A stretch of 58,177 bases of DNA from Paramacrobiotus metropolitanus (GCF_019649055.1 NW_026570532.1:1-58177), one strand, 5' to 3'; positions 20,030 through 32,993 are shown, numbered from the stretch's first letter. Translations and numbers: made by a program. The notes: a model not told the origin generated them from the letters alone.

Positions 20030-23000
20030 ATGGAAGATACCGCACTGTTTCCTCACAAGTGTGGAGTGGCTGATTGCCGATGTGTGCTACAATTATCGGA
20101 ACAAAGAAGATTCACATGGAATCCGAGCGAATTCTGCGCAGACTGTTCTCATTATTTGTCATCTCATGCATTTACAACAGCTGCAGGGGTATCAGTATCG
20201 AATGGAAGTAATGTACACGGAATAACAAGGAACTGTAACACAGGACAAATTGGAGCGACAGGAGCAACGGATGCCAGTTTGAGCGTCCGCAGCAGTTTAT
20301 GCGTACCGGGTACGAGTGAACAGGTAGTTGGAATGCCGCAGTTTCGTTTTGCTGTGCAGCCTTCGCGTCCAAGCCAGCCCAGAGTCAACGCAGCGCTGTT
20401 TTCTTCGCCGGTCGGATTTCAACAGCAGATTCCCGGACAATGTGGAACTCTCCGTCCCGCTGGCACCGGTCTAATGGACGCTGGTTATTCTCGAAACCGT
20501 ATCCACACAGCCAGGAAGCCTAGTGTTGCTAGCTACCGCAGCCAGGCCAGTTTTAACTTACCGGTTGCGGTGCCGCTGCCAAAACCGAATGTTTTAAAAA
20601 AACATATATTCATGGTTCACCTTTTTCGCAAAACGGAGTTTAACGTTATTCCTGCACGTGGAATGGATGCGTAAGTGAAGCCAAACTGTAATCAAATTAA
20701 GCGCATTTATTGTGTAATTTTAAAATGTTTGTATCTGAACATACTGAGCCGGTTGGCAAGTTTTTATGAAGCATACTGATTTACGAAGCGAAAATGAAAG
20801 GTGTACTCTCAATGCACTGCAGTAATAGGACGCTGGTGCAATCTTACTTACTTAGGACACTTCAAGGTTCTTACTTAATAATATGGTTTTGGTGATTTTA
20901 ACAGATGTCATTTCAATGAGATCGATTTGATGAAGCACTTTAACCTGATTCGAGAAGTTACATGCAACAATGCAACCATGGAAGAAATTCGGGGACGTGT
21001 GACGGAGGCGTTCAGTGATGTACTTCAGGGCCGAGACTGGGTTGTTATTACTCGAATGGAAGACGGAAAAGCAGAGGGAAATTATCTGTTTCCGGTTGAT
21101 TTTAACGCTCCCAGTGCTTGGGAAAATTTTAAGTCGTAAGCTTGTCCATTTTTACCGTAAAGCTTAAAAGCAAAATTTCCTGTTATATTTTCTTCATTCT
21201 TTCTAGGTACACGGAGAAAAAACGAACGGAGTTAAATCCCAACTTATTTATCGCCCCAGCGACGAACGCTATCACTGTGCCGTATGATGTTGTTGCACAG
21301 TTTGCTGAAGTAAGTACTAAGTACTGTACTCTTACATTATATGTGGAATTTTACCGTTTTTTAATTTGACTACAATACAGTTGTTCTGACCATTTGACTT
21401 GGGTTTTGTAGATGCGGGGTGTAGAAGTTGAAGATTTAAAAGTAAAAAACGTCGAAGGTAACAAAATAATAAAAAATTTGTAGTTATGCATTAAGAGGTT
21501 ATATCAAATTCTGTTATTTTTATGCAATGCAGAGAAAGTGCGCCGCGGGAGTGCAGCCGTATCTCCGCAGATGTTGCCGGAATGTGAACCATCGACCTCA
21601 CGAGGGTCACGACGCCGCTCATACGACCAAATGAATGTCGATGTTGATTTGGACAATTCAGACTCATCTCCCGTCCGAGAGGTCCAGCCAAATCACGGCC
21701 CAGGGGTCCGAGGAATTCGTATGGCTATGGGTCTTCCATTGAATTCGACACTACACAGTTTCCGGATTCCTCCCCGTCAGATTGTAGTGAATCGCACTGA
21801 ACAGCCACAGCAAGATGTCGTTATTGTAGAGGACGATGCTGAAAACGTTATTGGATCGCCGTCTACCGGTGACTCCGGGTCTGTCATACGAGCGATCACT
21901 GTGGATGGCGATGAAGGAATTAACTCAGGCCAAAGTGTTAGTGATGGTGGCGTCGATGCCGTCAACCTGGGTAATCACACCGTAATCAGAACACCGATAA
22001 AAGTGATGATGCGAGTTGACCCTCTCCCTCCGAGTCCGGAACACCCAGATTTAGAGGCTGTTCGGGAAATGGTGTGTCAAGCTGTTACTGGCTCCCACTC
22101 ATCGGCCCTATCGGAAGCTGTTTTTCAATGGAATGCTTGTGATCTAGAGACTCTTGTCCGCGTTTTCATTGAATTTTATACCGCGCACAGGGATAATCTG
22201 GAGCTTGGTGGCCGGATTAAAGTCAGGAGAAATGAGTAAGTTGTCAACATTTTCCGTTAAATAAGATTGTGAAGTTGTTTAGTTCATCTTTTTGCAATGC
22301 TACATGGCGAGTGACCTTTGACGCTACTTTTTACGGAGGCAATCGAAACACTGGTTATGTTGGCTGCAGTGCTTGTGATTTGGGCGGACCCTACAAAGAA
22401 CTGTTTACCGTCCTGTGGGAAGCATTCCGCCATTTTAAACTGGATGAGCTAGGATCAACCGTTTTTGAGGAAGCTGGTTGCAAAGTATTATTTACGAGTT
22501 CAGTTGTTATGTCCGACGAAGGAAAAAACTTGTTGCGATGTATGGGATTTGCTTTGCGTGAGGCGATTCTTCGTTACGCACCATCTCCAGTGTGGCTGAA
22601 TAATTCGATTTTTCGTGCACTGTTGGGTTTACCAGTGGAATTGAATGATATCCACGACTTCAAAAAGAGCGTCGGAGAGATGATAAGCCATATCCTTATG
22701 GGCAGTGGAGATATTGTGATTACTCAAGTACCTTTTCTCGTGGAATGGTCAGAATTAAACCCATCGTTTAACGTAGGTTCAAAGAAAACAGGCGGTCTGT
22801 GTATCTGTGTAACAAAATAAATTTTAGAAGTTAAAAAAAAGCTTTTAAATTTTATTCAGTTTTTTTATTTTATTCTAGATTTCCGGTATGGCGAAGCTGG
22901 GAAGAGAAACATTTTGTCGTTACCTGGCGCAGTATGAGTTGGTTGAAAAAAGAGCAGCAAATGTCAAGTACGTTCTGGAAGGAATGCTGTCCGGTAGCAT

Positions 23001-23587
23001 GGAACGGGTACGTACAACCGGTTTTCATTGTAAGAAACTCTGAGTGCTTGGATTACTTGAGCTTACAATTAAAGTACCGAAAATTCCTGCAAATGCAACG
23101 CATATGTATAACATCATGATACCTAGCTTTACTGGTGTACATACAAACGTTTTCATGTGTAAGGAAATACGCCGGCTGATCTTTATTGGAAGGATCTCGA
23201 AGAATCATTTTTTGGGCGGTTACATCTGCCCATGATCTGCTGAGCAAGATTGAGCCACCAAACTTTGGATCTGGCATTTGGAAATTCAGTAAGGAAATCG
23301 TCTTCGAATGGTTCGAAAGTCTCGTCTCCAACGATTTGTCCTGTGTTGAACGTCAGCACTTATTGCGTTTCATTACGGCTTCTATTTGTGCCCCGAGAAC
23401 ACCAATCCGTATAGAATTCAGCCCAGAATTGGATGCAGACTGGTTGCCAACAGCTTGCACATGTTTTAATCGTCTTACATTGCCAACCGGCTGTTCATCT
23501 CAAGAAAAATTGCTTGCTGGTATTCGCCAATGTATTGCAAGTGTTGCGGTTGTTTCTGTGGAGCAAGGTTCTTTTCAGTTTAACTGA
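20030..23587 (+). CDS. HECT-domain E3 ubiquitin ligase-like protein (about 900 aa)
   Basis: Ubiquitin transfer from E2 through a catalytic cysteine to substrate. Exons in consistent phase: 20030-20670, 20905-21135, 21207-21309, 21412-21457, 21533-22235, 22283-22727, 22879-23007, and a last exon from about 23180 to 23587. The amino end has a Cys cluster (HKCGVADCRC ... FCADCSHYLSSH) that could bind zinc. A long S/P/D-rich region (21533-22080) is probably disordered. The HECT part shows GGPYKELFTVLWEAF and, at the carboxyl end, HLLRFITAS then LPTACTCFNRLTLP; the Cys codon at 23462-23464 is the expected active site. It resembles divergent G2E3-type HECT proteins of invertebrates. The join between the last two exons is not resolved: exon 7 ends in phase 0 and no good acceptor restores the final frame. 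A GTAAGT follows the stop, so a 3' UTR intron is possible. Confidence 0.75.
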
Positions 23588-24779
23588 GTGACGTAAGTAA
23601 ATCCTGTTTTTTTCCCGTTGCCATTTACAATAAATTTCATTAATTACATACTATCTTAATTTGATCTTAGGTGACGGGTGGTGTATGGATGGAGAATCGT
23701 GAATCAACGGAGCCGACTGTACATGAAGAATCCGCATTTTCTACTTAAAATTATCGGTTCTGCTTTCGTTTAATACTTTTGTTAGAATTCAGGATAAACC
23801 GCATTTGATAGAAAAATATGGATTTGCGAAAGCGGTTTACGGCGATTTGTTAATGATATCAAAATTACAGTTGATGTGAAATCTGCAGTAAAAGATAAAA
23901 GCAGTTTAAGGAAGCATCTTAAATTTTTGAAAATTCGGTATTCCATAATTAATGTTTCAAAGAATGGACGATTTTTGGGCTATTTTTGTGTGCGCGTAGA
24001 AAATTGTGGTCTGTTCTGCATCTTAAATGCTATTACAGGCGAGTTAACCGCAATAAAAGCCAATAAAGGTCATAAGGAGTATGTATTTATGGTAACTGTG
24101 CAATTTCTGTAGAAAAACAGGAATCCGGTAGCAAATTTCGCCGTTAATAGCTAAAAATTGCAAGTGAGATTGCAAAATAACTAGCTAACCTTGTTGTAAA
24201 TAAGCTGGTAGGTGTTAAACCTTTTTACTACGCAGAGTTTTGAGCGAATAATATTTTTGCTAACGCCAACACACAAAACTGAATAAAACAACGGAATATC
24301 GTAAAACGAAATCAACGAATATCGTAAAAGCCCATCAGCTTTATTAAGACGATCATGCTACAAACTGCAAATAAACACACTAGGAATTCTGAAAACAAGC
24401 TTAAAAATCAGACACAACACAGAATGCCCATAAAAAAACCCAATTGTTAAAAAAATTCAACGAAAAATCAGTGAATGAAGACAGTCAAAACTGTGAACGA
24501 AAACTGGAGCATTTTGAAAACAATCATAATGTTTGGTTCCTCAAAAGCGCACGCGCCAAACAGATTACCTGCCGCTGTCCAACACTGTAAGCAACAAATA
24601 ACCTTCCATACTTAGCATCACAGTTTTCTTACGTTACAGTAGTTCAGGTAAAAGCTTTCAAATCTTAAATAGTTTTACAGGGTCACGTATTTATTGTAAA
24701 GTACCAAAACAATCCAACAAGCAGACCGCGGAATATGCATGTAAAACACTCAAACATAAAAACAACTAATCTCCGAAGA
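23588..24779. other. Non-coding stretch between the HECT gene and the ABCC pseudogene
   Basis: AATAAA at 23629-23634 is a candidate polyadenylation signal for the HECT gene. A 78-codon frame at 23876-24112 has no family resemblance. I looked for the missing LSGGQ signature and Walker B part of the adjacent ABC transporter on the minus strand and did not see it. Confidence 0.5.
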
Positions 24780-27700
24780 AAAATTGTGTGCACTGCGTAT
24801 CTATAGTTTTCACCACCATCGACCGCAAGGTGACCTAAGCCTTTTGGAAGGCTACTGATAGACTCCTTCAAGTGCGAATGTTCCAGAGCATCCCAAATCT
24901 TTGCATCCGTGTACTTTGTGAAAGGATCCAAAGTCATTCTTTTAGTTCCACTAAGAAGCACCGGTTCCTACAGATTTAGAGAAACGATCTCATAAACAGA
25001 ACAAAGAGGTTGCAGAATTGACAATTCACAGACAAACTAAACACACGTATAACAACAAACCTGAGGTAAAATAGTGATTCGGGATCGCACATCATGCAGC
25101 TTAATGTCCGCTATGTTAAGATTGTCGATGTCGATCGATCCAGATGCCGCTTAGATAATGCGGAACAAGGCCAGCGTCATGGAACTCTTGCCGGCTTCGT
25201 CCGGCCCACAATACCGATCTAAATAAGCAGTTAAATCTCCCTTTGCTGTATTAATTACCGAAATCCTGTTGATTGTCAATTGTCCTTTACAAATTTCAAG
25301 TCACGATTCAAAATATTTTCGTTTCTCGTATTACAAGCACTACATAAAATCACTCTATTATTAATTTAGTCGTGTAAATTAAACGAAATCAATATGTAAT
25401 TAAGCGAACTCAGGTAAAAAGTAAAATGCACTACGAGTAAGACAGGTGTGTATCCATCACAAATGACCTTTTCTCCACTAGCGATCCGCGCCGTAACACC
25501 TTTCAACACCAAATCCAGACACGGCCGGTAGCGTGTCTGATAATCTTTGAAGTCCACACGTCCTCTGGCGGCCAGTCGCCCGGTGGGCGTGAAGAAGGCA
25601 CAACCCAAGCCGCCTGTGAAATATTCAAAAAGTTTTGACAGTTTTCAGAGCGCTACGCTTGGATAACTTGTTTACACCCGTTGGTAGTACACACTTTTTG
25701 TGGTGCTTCCGAATATCTTTGATGCGTTCCACCGCCACAATGTTGCTCTCCATTGCTCCAATATGATGTAATCCACAGCACACCCGCCAGCAGCCCGGTA
25801 GCGGATAACGAATAACCAATGGACAAACCTGCCTGACTCGGTTCCATCTCCCACGATAAATCTCGACCGGCCACCGCATACAGCGCGGCGGAAACCGTGA
25901 TCAGGACACCGATCAGTTCCAAGCGAACAGCGATCCATCTACATCAGATCGGTCGATCAGGAAATCGGTAAATTATTCATTTCACTTTTTTAAACGCCAA
26001 GTTAGACCCAAATTATAAAACAAATTCAAAACTGTTAGAATGATTTAAATTTAGCACTGACATGTTGCTCAAGATATGTGAGATGACCATGACTAACCTC
26101 TGCGAAACCAAACTCAAGCAGAAGCACATATCATTATTGTCCATCAGACGTTCATTTGCGCGGATAAATCGTTCCGTCTGTTTCGTAGCGATAATAACAC
26201 CGGTTCCAGAAAGGGACTCTTGAAAGTTGGAGAAGATAGGGGATCGCGATACGGACTGCAAACGTTTCAGCTGTGTGCTTGTTACAATGTAGAAGCGCTG
26301 TAAAAGTAAAGCACGTCATTATCAAAACCTTCCATATTATTAACAGCAAGCCAAAAAGAGCCGTCAGTAAAACTAAGAACATAAAAAGTATAGTAAAACA
26401 ATACGTAATAAGGCGCGACATAAAATACTCAGATTACGATCGCAACGACAAAAATTTTATCACAAGTACAACTCCAAGCGTCAAAGCGTGTCAAAATGTA
26501 CTAAAAGGTTAATAATATGTAATTACTTGCTTTAGCAGCAGTACTAGCTGAGGTTTGTATCACTACCCGGTAGTAATGTGACATGGCAGTACATACGTAA
26601 ATTATCCATTTACAAAATCAATGAATTACTGATACCTATTTTTCTACTTACTGATAACTATTTTTTTTTGAATTACTGATACCTAATACTGATACCTATT
26701 TACATTGTATTTACATTGCCATTTTCAAGCTTACCTGCAAGAAAAAGTACAGGATGACCAGAGGGATGAGAATGATGATGAACACCCATGCGGTCACACA
26801 TATCTGCAATCAAGCCATTTTATATTCTGTGTTTTCCCGATTATTACTAATGAACATTGTAGTTACTTACTACAACGATAACGCTGAGTGTACCGAAAAT
26901 GAAGTACAGCCATAAATCGGAATTGGAGGGAATCAGTACATCCACTGTATCTACGTCCTTGCTAAAGCGGTTGACCAGACGACCCAGCGGGGTGGTGTCG
27001 AAGAAGGACATGGGTGCGCGCATAATCCGTCGCAGGGGGCCTTCGTGCAGATAGCGACCGGCTCGGACACGACCGTAAGCCATCGTGAGCGTGTGGCATA
27101 TAATCAGGACCACTACAAAATCACCAGAAAAAGCTCGCAATAAAGACAAAAGAATAAATCACCAGGAAATGGTGTAAAACGTGCACAAGTAAAGTCTCAA
27201 GTACGAAAGGAGAAAAATATCAGCTCTAGCGAACAATCTTGTAAAGCAACAGTAAGCGTAACAGATAATATTTACTACTCGCAGCAATACTAATTAATAA
27301 GCTCCAAATATGGCTAATCCATAAACCGAACAAAAAAGGAACCATACTAAAAACCTTTGAGTACTTAACGTGAGGAAGTATTCCTTACTTTTGTAAGAGC
27401 GCTTGCTCCGAGTTAAGAGTTAATCGGCCACATTTTATGATTTAGTATTACAGATTTAGTACCACCTTAAATCGGTTTAGTGCGACTGATTTTCTTGAAA
27501 ATCTGACTGAAATTAAACTAAAAGACTCAACGAGAAATACACATACACTGTCCACACCCAAGCGCTCCATAAACACCCAGCCGATAGTCCGTTTCTTTTC
27601 GGTCAGAATTTTGCAGTCTGGACCAATCACTCAACCAGAAACTCGCCGCCGCCCCAATCGCCGAATATCCGCCATAAAATATGAGAATCATGAATGCCGT

Positions 27701-28160
27701 CCGATATGACAAATGTTTTATGAACGTCAAATACACGGTCCATTTTACACCTCCAATTTCCGCCTTCTCTGCTTCCACCAGTTTTCCCGGAACCGGTTCG
27801 GGCTGCGATTTTTTCTCAGTTTCCCGATCCTTTTTGGATACCTTCGATGCCTGTCGCAGGACACTCCGCACGCGTTTCAATGAAGACGCCGTAGATGATC
27901 GCCGGGCCTCGACATCACTATCGCTCCGGGACCGTTTCTTTCCCAGTTCTTCCAGCAGCTGCTCTTGCCTCGACACTGTTTCCGGATCGCGTTGTGCGGT
28001 TTATTCTTCGTCATCCTTCTCGGCCAGATACGTTCTCAAAAATTCCCCAAAATCTTCGCTGTTGCGGAGCTGTTGTTTGTAAGTGCCAGATTCAGAAACG
28101 GTGTGGTTGGCTAAAATGAAGATCGGGTCCGGCTGGAGCTGGTATCAAATACCATGGGTA
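24780..28160 (-). pseudogene. ABCC (MRP-type) transporter pseudogene, truncated at both ends
   Basis: Minus-strand pieces follow the order of the second half of an ABCC/MRP exporter: the end of NBD1 (SESGTYKQQLRNSEDFGEFL, about 28110-28020), the linker and start of TMD2 (KLVEAEKAEIGGVKWTVY, 27770), RAPMSFFDTTPLGRLVNRFSKD (27010), WVFIIILIPLVILYFF (26760), SVSRSPIFSNFQESLSGTGV (26250), SIGYSLSAT and VAVERIKDI (25800-25700), the NBD2 start (GRVDFKDYQTRYRP, 25560), Walker A (about 25190) and RMTLDPFTKYTDAKIW to DGGEN (24930-24810). Introns are retained. Defects: TAA after the NBD1 tail near 28003, a frame slip inside Walker A (EAGKSS in a different frame from the preceding GIVG), and a stop shortly after it. 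NBD1 core, the NBD2 signature and Walker B are absent. The remaining protein could not bind ATP normally. Confidence 0.8.
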
Positions 28161-28596
28161 ACCAATATCCGTGTCTAGTTCTTCGGCATGTCTTTGGGTC
28201 AAATAACGCTTTCAGTTATGTGCTTCCCTTCCCTCAGTTATGTGCTTTAAGCAACGATCTAAGTTTCGGTGAGACGTAGTATTTCCCTATTTTACACGGA
28301 TTTCCAAAATAACCAGATCCAGACTACAAAAATTTAACTGCTTAGTTACACTCGTAGCTGGCAGAGTGAAACCATAACAGTGAAACCCTGTTATACTTGT
28401 ATATGCGCCCTCATTAGTCCTATGGTAAAACGCAAATCTTGAATATTCCGCCTCTGGCTGGCTGTTTGTAAACGAATCTCTCTTGCCGCTTTTTCTTTCG
28501 TGTTCCAGTTGTTTTTAATTGCAAACAGTATGCCGTTTAAAGAAATATTACATAAAATAAATCTGTGCCATTTGCGCCGTATCTTTGCGCCCAGAC
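28161..28596. other. Non-coding stretch upstream of the integrase gene
   Basis: No gene and no terminal inverted repeat matching the far side of the integrase gene was seen. It contains the truncation edge of the ABCC pseudogene. Confidence 0.45.
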
Positions 28597-30409
28597 ATGG
28601 AACAGTTTTTTAATTATGCTGATTCTATTATAAGGCGTTCTACGAGGCTGCTAGCTTCCGCAGACGGTGATCGGGATGGTGTGGATGGGACTGTTACTCA
28701 GATTGAATACTTGATCGGGTAATTCGAAGTGCACGAGCCATTTACACAGTCCAAATAGATCTATCAAATTTGCAGTTATACGAGAGACGTTTGTGAAAGT
28801 TTTCCTGAAGATCAGACTGTCCAAGCTCAGCGACTATTTGATGTTCTATGTGAACATTCCACTGGTTTGCGCACTTTGTTACGAGAAGACGAAAATGGAG
28901 GCGCCATGGATTTCCAGTTGGCTGTGCAAACGGGTTACAAAGGCAAGATTATGATACCAGAGGATGATCTAGCGGAGCTGAGATTCGACGGTTTTACTGT
29001 GAAAGATATTGCGGCATTCTATGAAATTTCGCCAAAAACGGTCCAACGCCGGTTGCAAGAAGCAGATTTAAACAGGAAGGTACAGTGAAAGACTTTTGTA
29101 TCTACCCCTTTTATTGGTACATCTAAGAAACAGAATTCAATATTAAAAATGTATTAATAAGTTATTATCGGGAAAGCTTTCACTTAGTTCTGATGAAAAT
29201 CCATATGACAAATGTTTTATTGGTACGATACATTTCGTACTATAAATCATTGAACAGTAATCGTAATGCAATCGTATTGTGTTTTCAGCTTTCCAGTTTA
29301 CTTTTTAGAACTCCATGGTTGCTGACGATGATCTGGATATTGCTGTTACTGAAATTTTGGAGTCCTTTCCAAATGTGGGATACAGATTTGTACGGGCGCA
29401 GTTAAAGTCTAATGGATTAACTTTGCCACGTCACAGGGTGATCAGTTCCATGAGACGGTTGGATCCGTTTGCCGTTGCCATGCGCTTTTTCCGATTTGTT
29501 CCTCGCCGACAGTATTCAAATCCCGGGCCGAACGCATTGTGGCACCTGGATGGCAATCATAAACTGGTTCGATGGGGTATTGTTGTGCACGGAATTATTG
29601 ATGGATACTCTAGGTTTGTCGTTTCGCTACTGGCTGCGACAAATAACCGTGCGAGTACAGTTCTGCAAGCTTTCGTCAATGCCTGCGCGTCATCCGGAGT
29701 GCCATCTAGAGTTCGCACAGATTGCGGCGGTGAGTAGCACAATAAGTACATATATAGTGAGTTGCAGTTGTCTAAATATGAAAATTTCATAGGGGAAAAT
29801 TTTGGCGTTGCCCGCTGGATGGAGCATTACATGGGTCCGAATCGTGGAAGTATTATTAGAGGGCCTTCCGTTCACAACCAGCGCATTGAACGGTTGTGGC
29901 GCGATCTGGGACGGGTTGTACTGAAATTGTTTCGATCCGTTTTTATACATATGGAAAACATGGGAATTCTGGATATTAACAGCCAGCGAGACGTGATGCT
30001 TTTGCATCTAATTTTTGTGGATCGAATCCAAATGAAGCTGAATAATTTCATCTCCTTTTTTAACAACCATAAACTGGAAACCGAACGTAATATGTCTCCT
30101 AGGCAAATTTTCACTCTTGGATGCCGGGAGAAGGGGCTAAAAGGATTTTCCTTACAGCAAGTTATGTTAGGTGATCCTCTGCCGCAATCCGATGTAGATA
30201 TCCCTGAAAATTTTCCGGAATTCATAACGAATAATGCCGCGCATTCAAGAGATTCTGTCCCCGTTTTTGATATTGTCAGCCTGTACCCTAATGAAGCCGC
30301 CTTCGTCTTAGCCAATCTGGACATTACTCAAGAGGACGGATTTTACGGAATTCCTTTGTTTCAAGCGGCCAAAGAAATGTTGCATCAAAACTTTCCATTG
30401 AATCTGTGA
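28597..30409 (+). CDS. Intron-containing IS3-like integrase/transposase (rve core), 487 aa, intact
   Basis: Four exons in perfect phase: 28597-28718, 28776-29079, 29309-29729, 29793-30409. The layout is IS3-like: a first helix-turn-helix (GFTVKDIAAFYEISPKTVQRR), a second one resembling the IS3 OrfB leader (PNVGYRFVRAQLKSNGLTLP), then an integrase core. Candidate catalytic residues are Asp223 (WHLDGNH), Asp280 (VRTDCGGEN) and Glu315 (VHNQRIERLWRDL), a DD34E spacing. A carboxyl extension of about 170 residues has no clear motif. The family is widespread in animals, either as IS3EU-like transposons or as single genes. I see no terminal inverted repeats around it, no stops and clean GT-AG introns, which suggests either a recent copy whose ends I cannot see or a host-retained gene. 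Confidence 0.85.
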
Positions 30410-32091
30410 AAAATACGGAAGTTGTTAATAAGCAGCTTCTATTCTTTATGTACTGATTTTATTGTCGTTAATGGATGTCGAAACATTAAGGTACATTTGC
30501 GCCATTGTGAGCAGTTTCTTCATAGTTTCGGTAAACAACACATTGAACGTAACGATACTTAAACTCGATTGCACAAATCATGCAGTTTTACAAGTAGATT
30601 TATGGCTGTAGCTGTACGCAGTACGCATTACCGAAACAGCAAATGTAATTTCCGATGTAACTGTAGGCAGGTCAATGTCATATTCTTGCGTATAACGTGC
30701 TTAATTTATGAGACCTGGTTCAAACAAATACATTTGTCACTGCATTATTTCACTTAACATAAATCTCCGTGCTGATATAATAATATACAGTTTACCTGTA
30801 TATAGATATTCCTCTAGCATGCTGATCTAACTGTATATGCTACTAAACAGGATGTGGTAATAACTAACTATAGTATCACAGCCAGCTCTGCATTCTTATT
30901 CTCTTAATTACTAAAGTCTTTTCACTTCAAATCCGTAGACGTAATAATTTCTCAAAACATGCAGACGAATATGTTAGATCTTGAGTGGGTAGCTTAGTAT
31001 GCAGCGATAAATTACAGCGCAGCGATTATTCTTCATTTTCTGTGACTCAACCGTAAGTAAGAATTATACTTACGTATACATCTCGAACCAGGTTCGTTTA
31101 AATACTTACTTTAAGACTTAAGTTACTGTAAGCAGAATCGCTAGATATTTCCCGCATATTTATTGCCATTAATTTGCGGCTACCACTCTCGAGATGGTGA
31201 ATCTATCGCTCATGAATATTACGAAATTTGTTCACATTTATGCTAAGATTGCTAGCTATTGGTAGTTTTGTAGACAACTAATGGTATTAAAAAAGCAAAT
31301 CTCATGTTCCAAAGAAATCACGTGCACAACTCGATAATTTAAGCTTGCTGGAGACTTTGGAGAGATGAGCACAAAATTTGCATCATACCTTCTCGCAGAT
31401 ACTGCTCCTTTCGTTTTATGGCGCAGCCGTTTCTTTCACACATTATCTGCCATGCGTCAGTTACCGGAACTCATATTACGCCATATTTTGAAATAAAAAA
31501 TCGTAACATGCTATACGCTTTTGTGACCTTTCCGCTGTTTTAAGATACTGTTTCACCTATGTTAATACGTGTCCCGTAGATTTAATACTATATTTGCGTC
31601 CGGAATGGCTTCGAAGCTACATTATTTAACAAGTAAGAGGAAATACACTGTTATATTTTCGAAACATTCTGTCACTGGTCAAAGGTTCGAACCGGTATCC
31701 CAAATCCAGCCAAATTAATGTCAAAACCAGTGCAACGTTATATATTTCCGACATTTTCTCCACTTGTTGTCGAAATTTTTTATTCCGTTATTTTTATTAT
31801 AACTTCACAATACGGAAAAATAGTTCCTTATTACTTATTAAAAGTTTTATAATGGGCGGCATGTAGCACCACATCGTTCAAAAAACTCCAACACTGTAAA
31901 TAACTTACAAAGCCACCCCACACGGATGGTTTGGAAAATAAAAAAACACCAATGACAGATCAAACTCAGCGACGTGGCCGTGCAAGTTCTACTTTAAAAC
32001 GCATCAGCAAAATAAGCGACTATTTGTACAAATCGCTGCAACTGGGCGGTGGAGCAGGATGCGGCCCTTTGGATTCTCCGGCAGCCGACCA
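30410..32091. other. Non-coding stretch
   Basis: About 1.7 kb of AT-rich sequence between the convergent integrase gene (+) and membrane-protein gene (-). No gene, tRNA or repeat family was recognised. A 76-codon plus-strand frame at 31931-32161 is antisense to the better supported minus-strand exon. Confidence 0.5.
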
Positions 32092-32993
32092 TTACTTTCC
32101 GCCGCCGGGTAAAGCTAGAAAGGTCAGGCCGCCTGTTCCCGGACCGGTGTATGTAGGATAAACAGCTGTTGTTTGCACATCGGCACGAGGATAAAAACTC
32201 GGATGGGCTTCACCCACTATACAACAAAGAAAAGCGTCATTTAGCAGCTGTTTTTTTGTTGCTGAAAACCCTTCATACACTCACTTAAATGTTCACCCAT
32301 CTGCAAGTACGCTCAATTTTCTATGAACAAGGTACAAGTACAACAGAGGAAAGGTACTGTACATAATAAGCTTCGCTCACACAAACACTCTCAAGTAAAT
32401 AATGTTATACCGCTTCAAGCACGCAGAGCGGTAGGTGTACAATTAATCTGCCGTAAGATTTCGTATGTTTGCGACGGTAGCGACTGCATGCAGTAATAAC
32501 CTCTTGTCTTAAGCACACGATAAGGTACTTCGAAGTATAACATTTAACATCAAATCTGAACGGTACATCTGACTGTTCCCATTGGTCAAAATTAGCATAA
32601 GATGCCCAGTGCGCACTTGGCTATAAAAATCGTGAAAGTATCCTACTGAAATTACTGACGTAACTATCCTTAGATTAACAGTTTGCGTGTTTTCTATGGT
32701 AATAATATAGTAATTGCATAATAATCGACCCTAAGATTGTCTGCGAAACCGTACAAAGCAGGAAACTGATACAATATGCAGCAGACTTCTGTCTTTCGAA
32801 ATAGCGACAACAGAACGCGCGAACAGCTAGGGTATCTATTCACTGTAGATTTTTTTGAATACTGACCGTGATAAGCCATAACATTCGGTGAGCGGTAAAC
32901 GACAATCGTGGATCGTTCTCGGTTAATCAGCATCCACCGGCGGCAATAGTATTTACTGGCAATGCACATCAGTAAAACCAACACAATGACTAG
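32092..32993 (-). CDS. 3' end of a single-pass membrane protein gene, unknown
   Basis: Two minus-strand exons join in phase 1: 32993-32867 and 32216-32092 (stop at 32094-32092). The first begins with a hydrophobic segment (LVIVLVLLMCIASKYY) followed by a basic stop-transfer stretch (CRRWMLINRERS), so the polypeptide crosses a membrane once and then turns into a short tail. The tail is rich in P, Y, T and G (HPSFYPRADVQ, YPTYTGPGTGG) and could carry tyrosine-based sorting signals. The family is not recognised. No convincing upstream exon was found: the DNA immediately 5' is empty for 400 bp and then becomes PSMD6 copy B on the same strand, so the amino end may be lost or further away. Confidence 0.5.

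Noticed and set aside
20164-20388. Minus-strand frames within the HECT first exon
   Set aside because: Shadows of the plus-strand coding exon.
23876-24112. 78-codon plus-strand frame after the HECT gene
   Set aside because: No start context, splice link or family motif; AT-rich chance frame.
31681-31710. GGTTCGAACC resembling a tRNA B box
   Set aside because: No matching A box, acceptor stem or anticodon arm at the right distance.
31931-32161. 76-codon plus-strand frame
   Set aside because: It overlaps, in antisense, a minus-strand exon that joins its neighbour in phase; no family resemblance.
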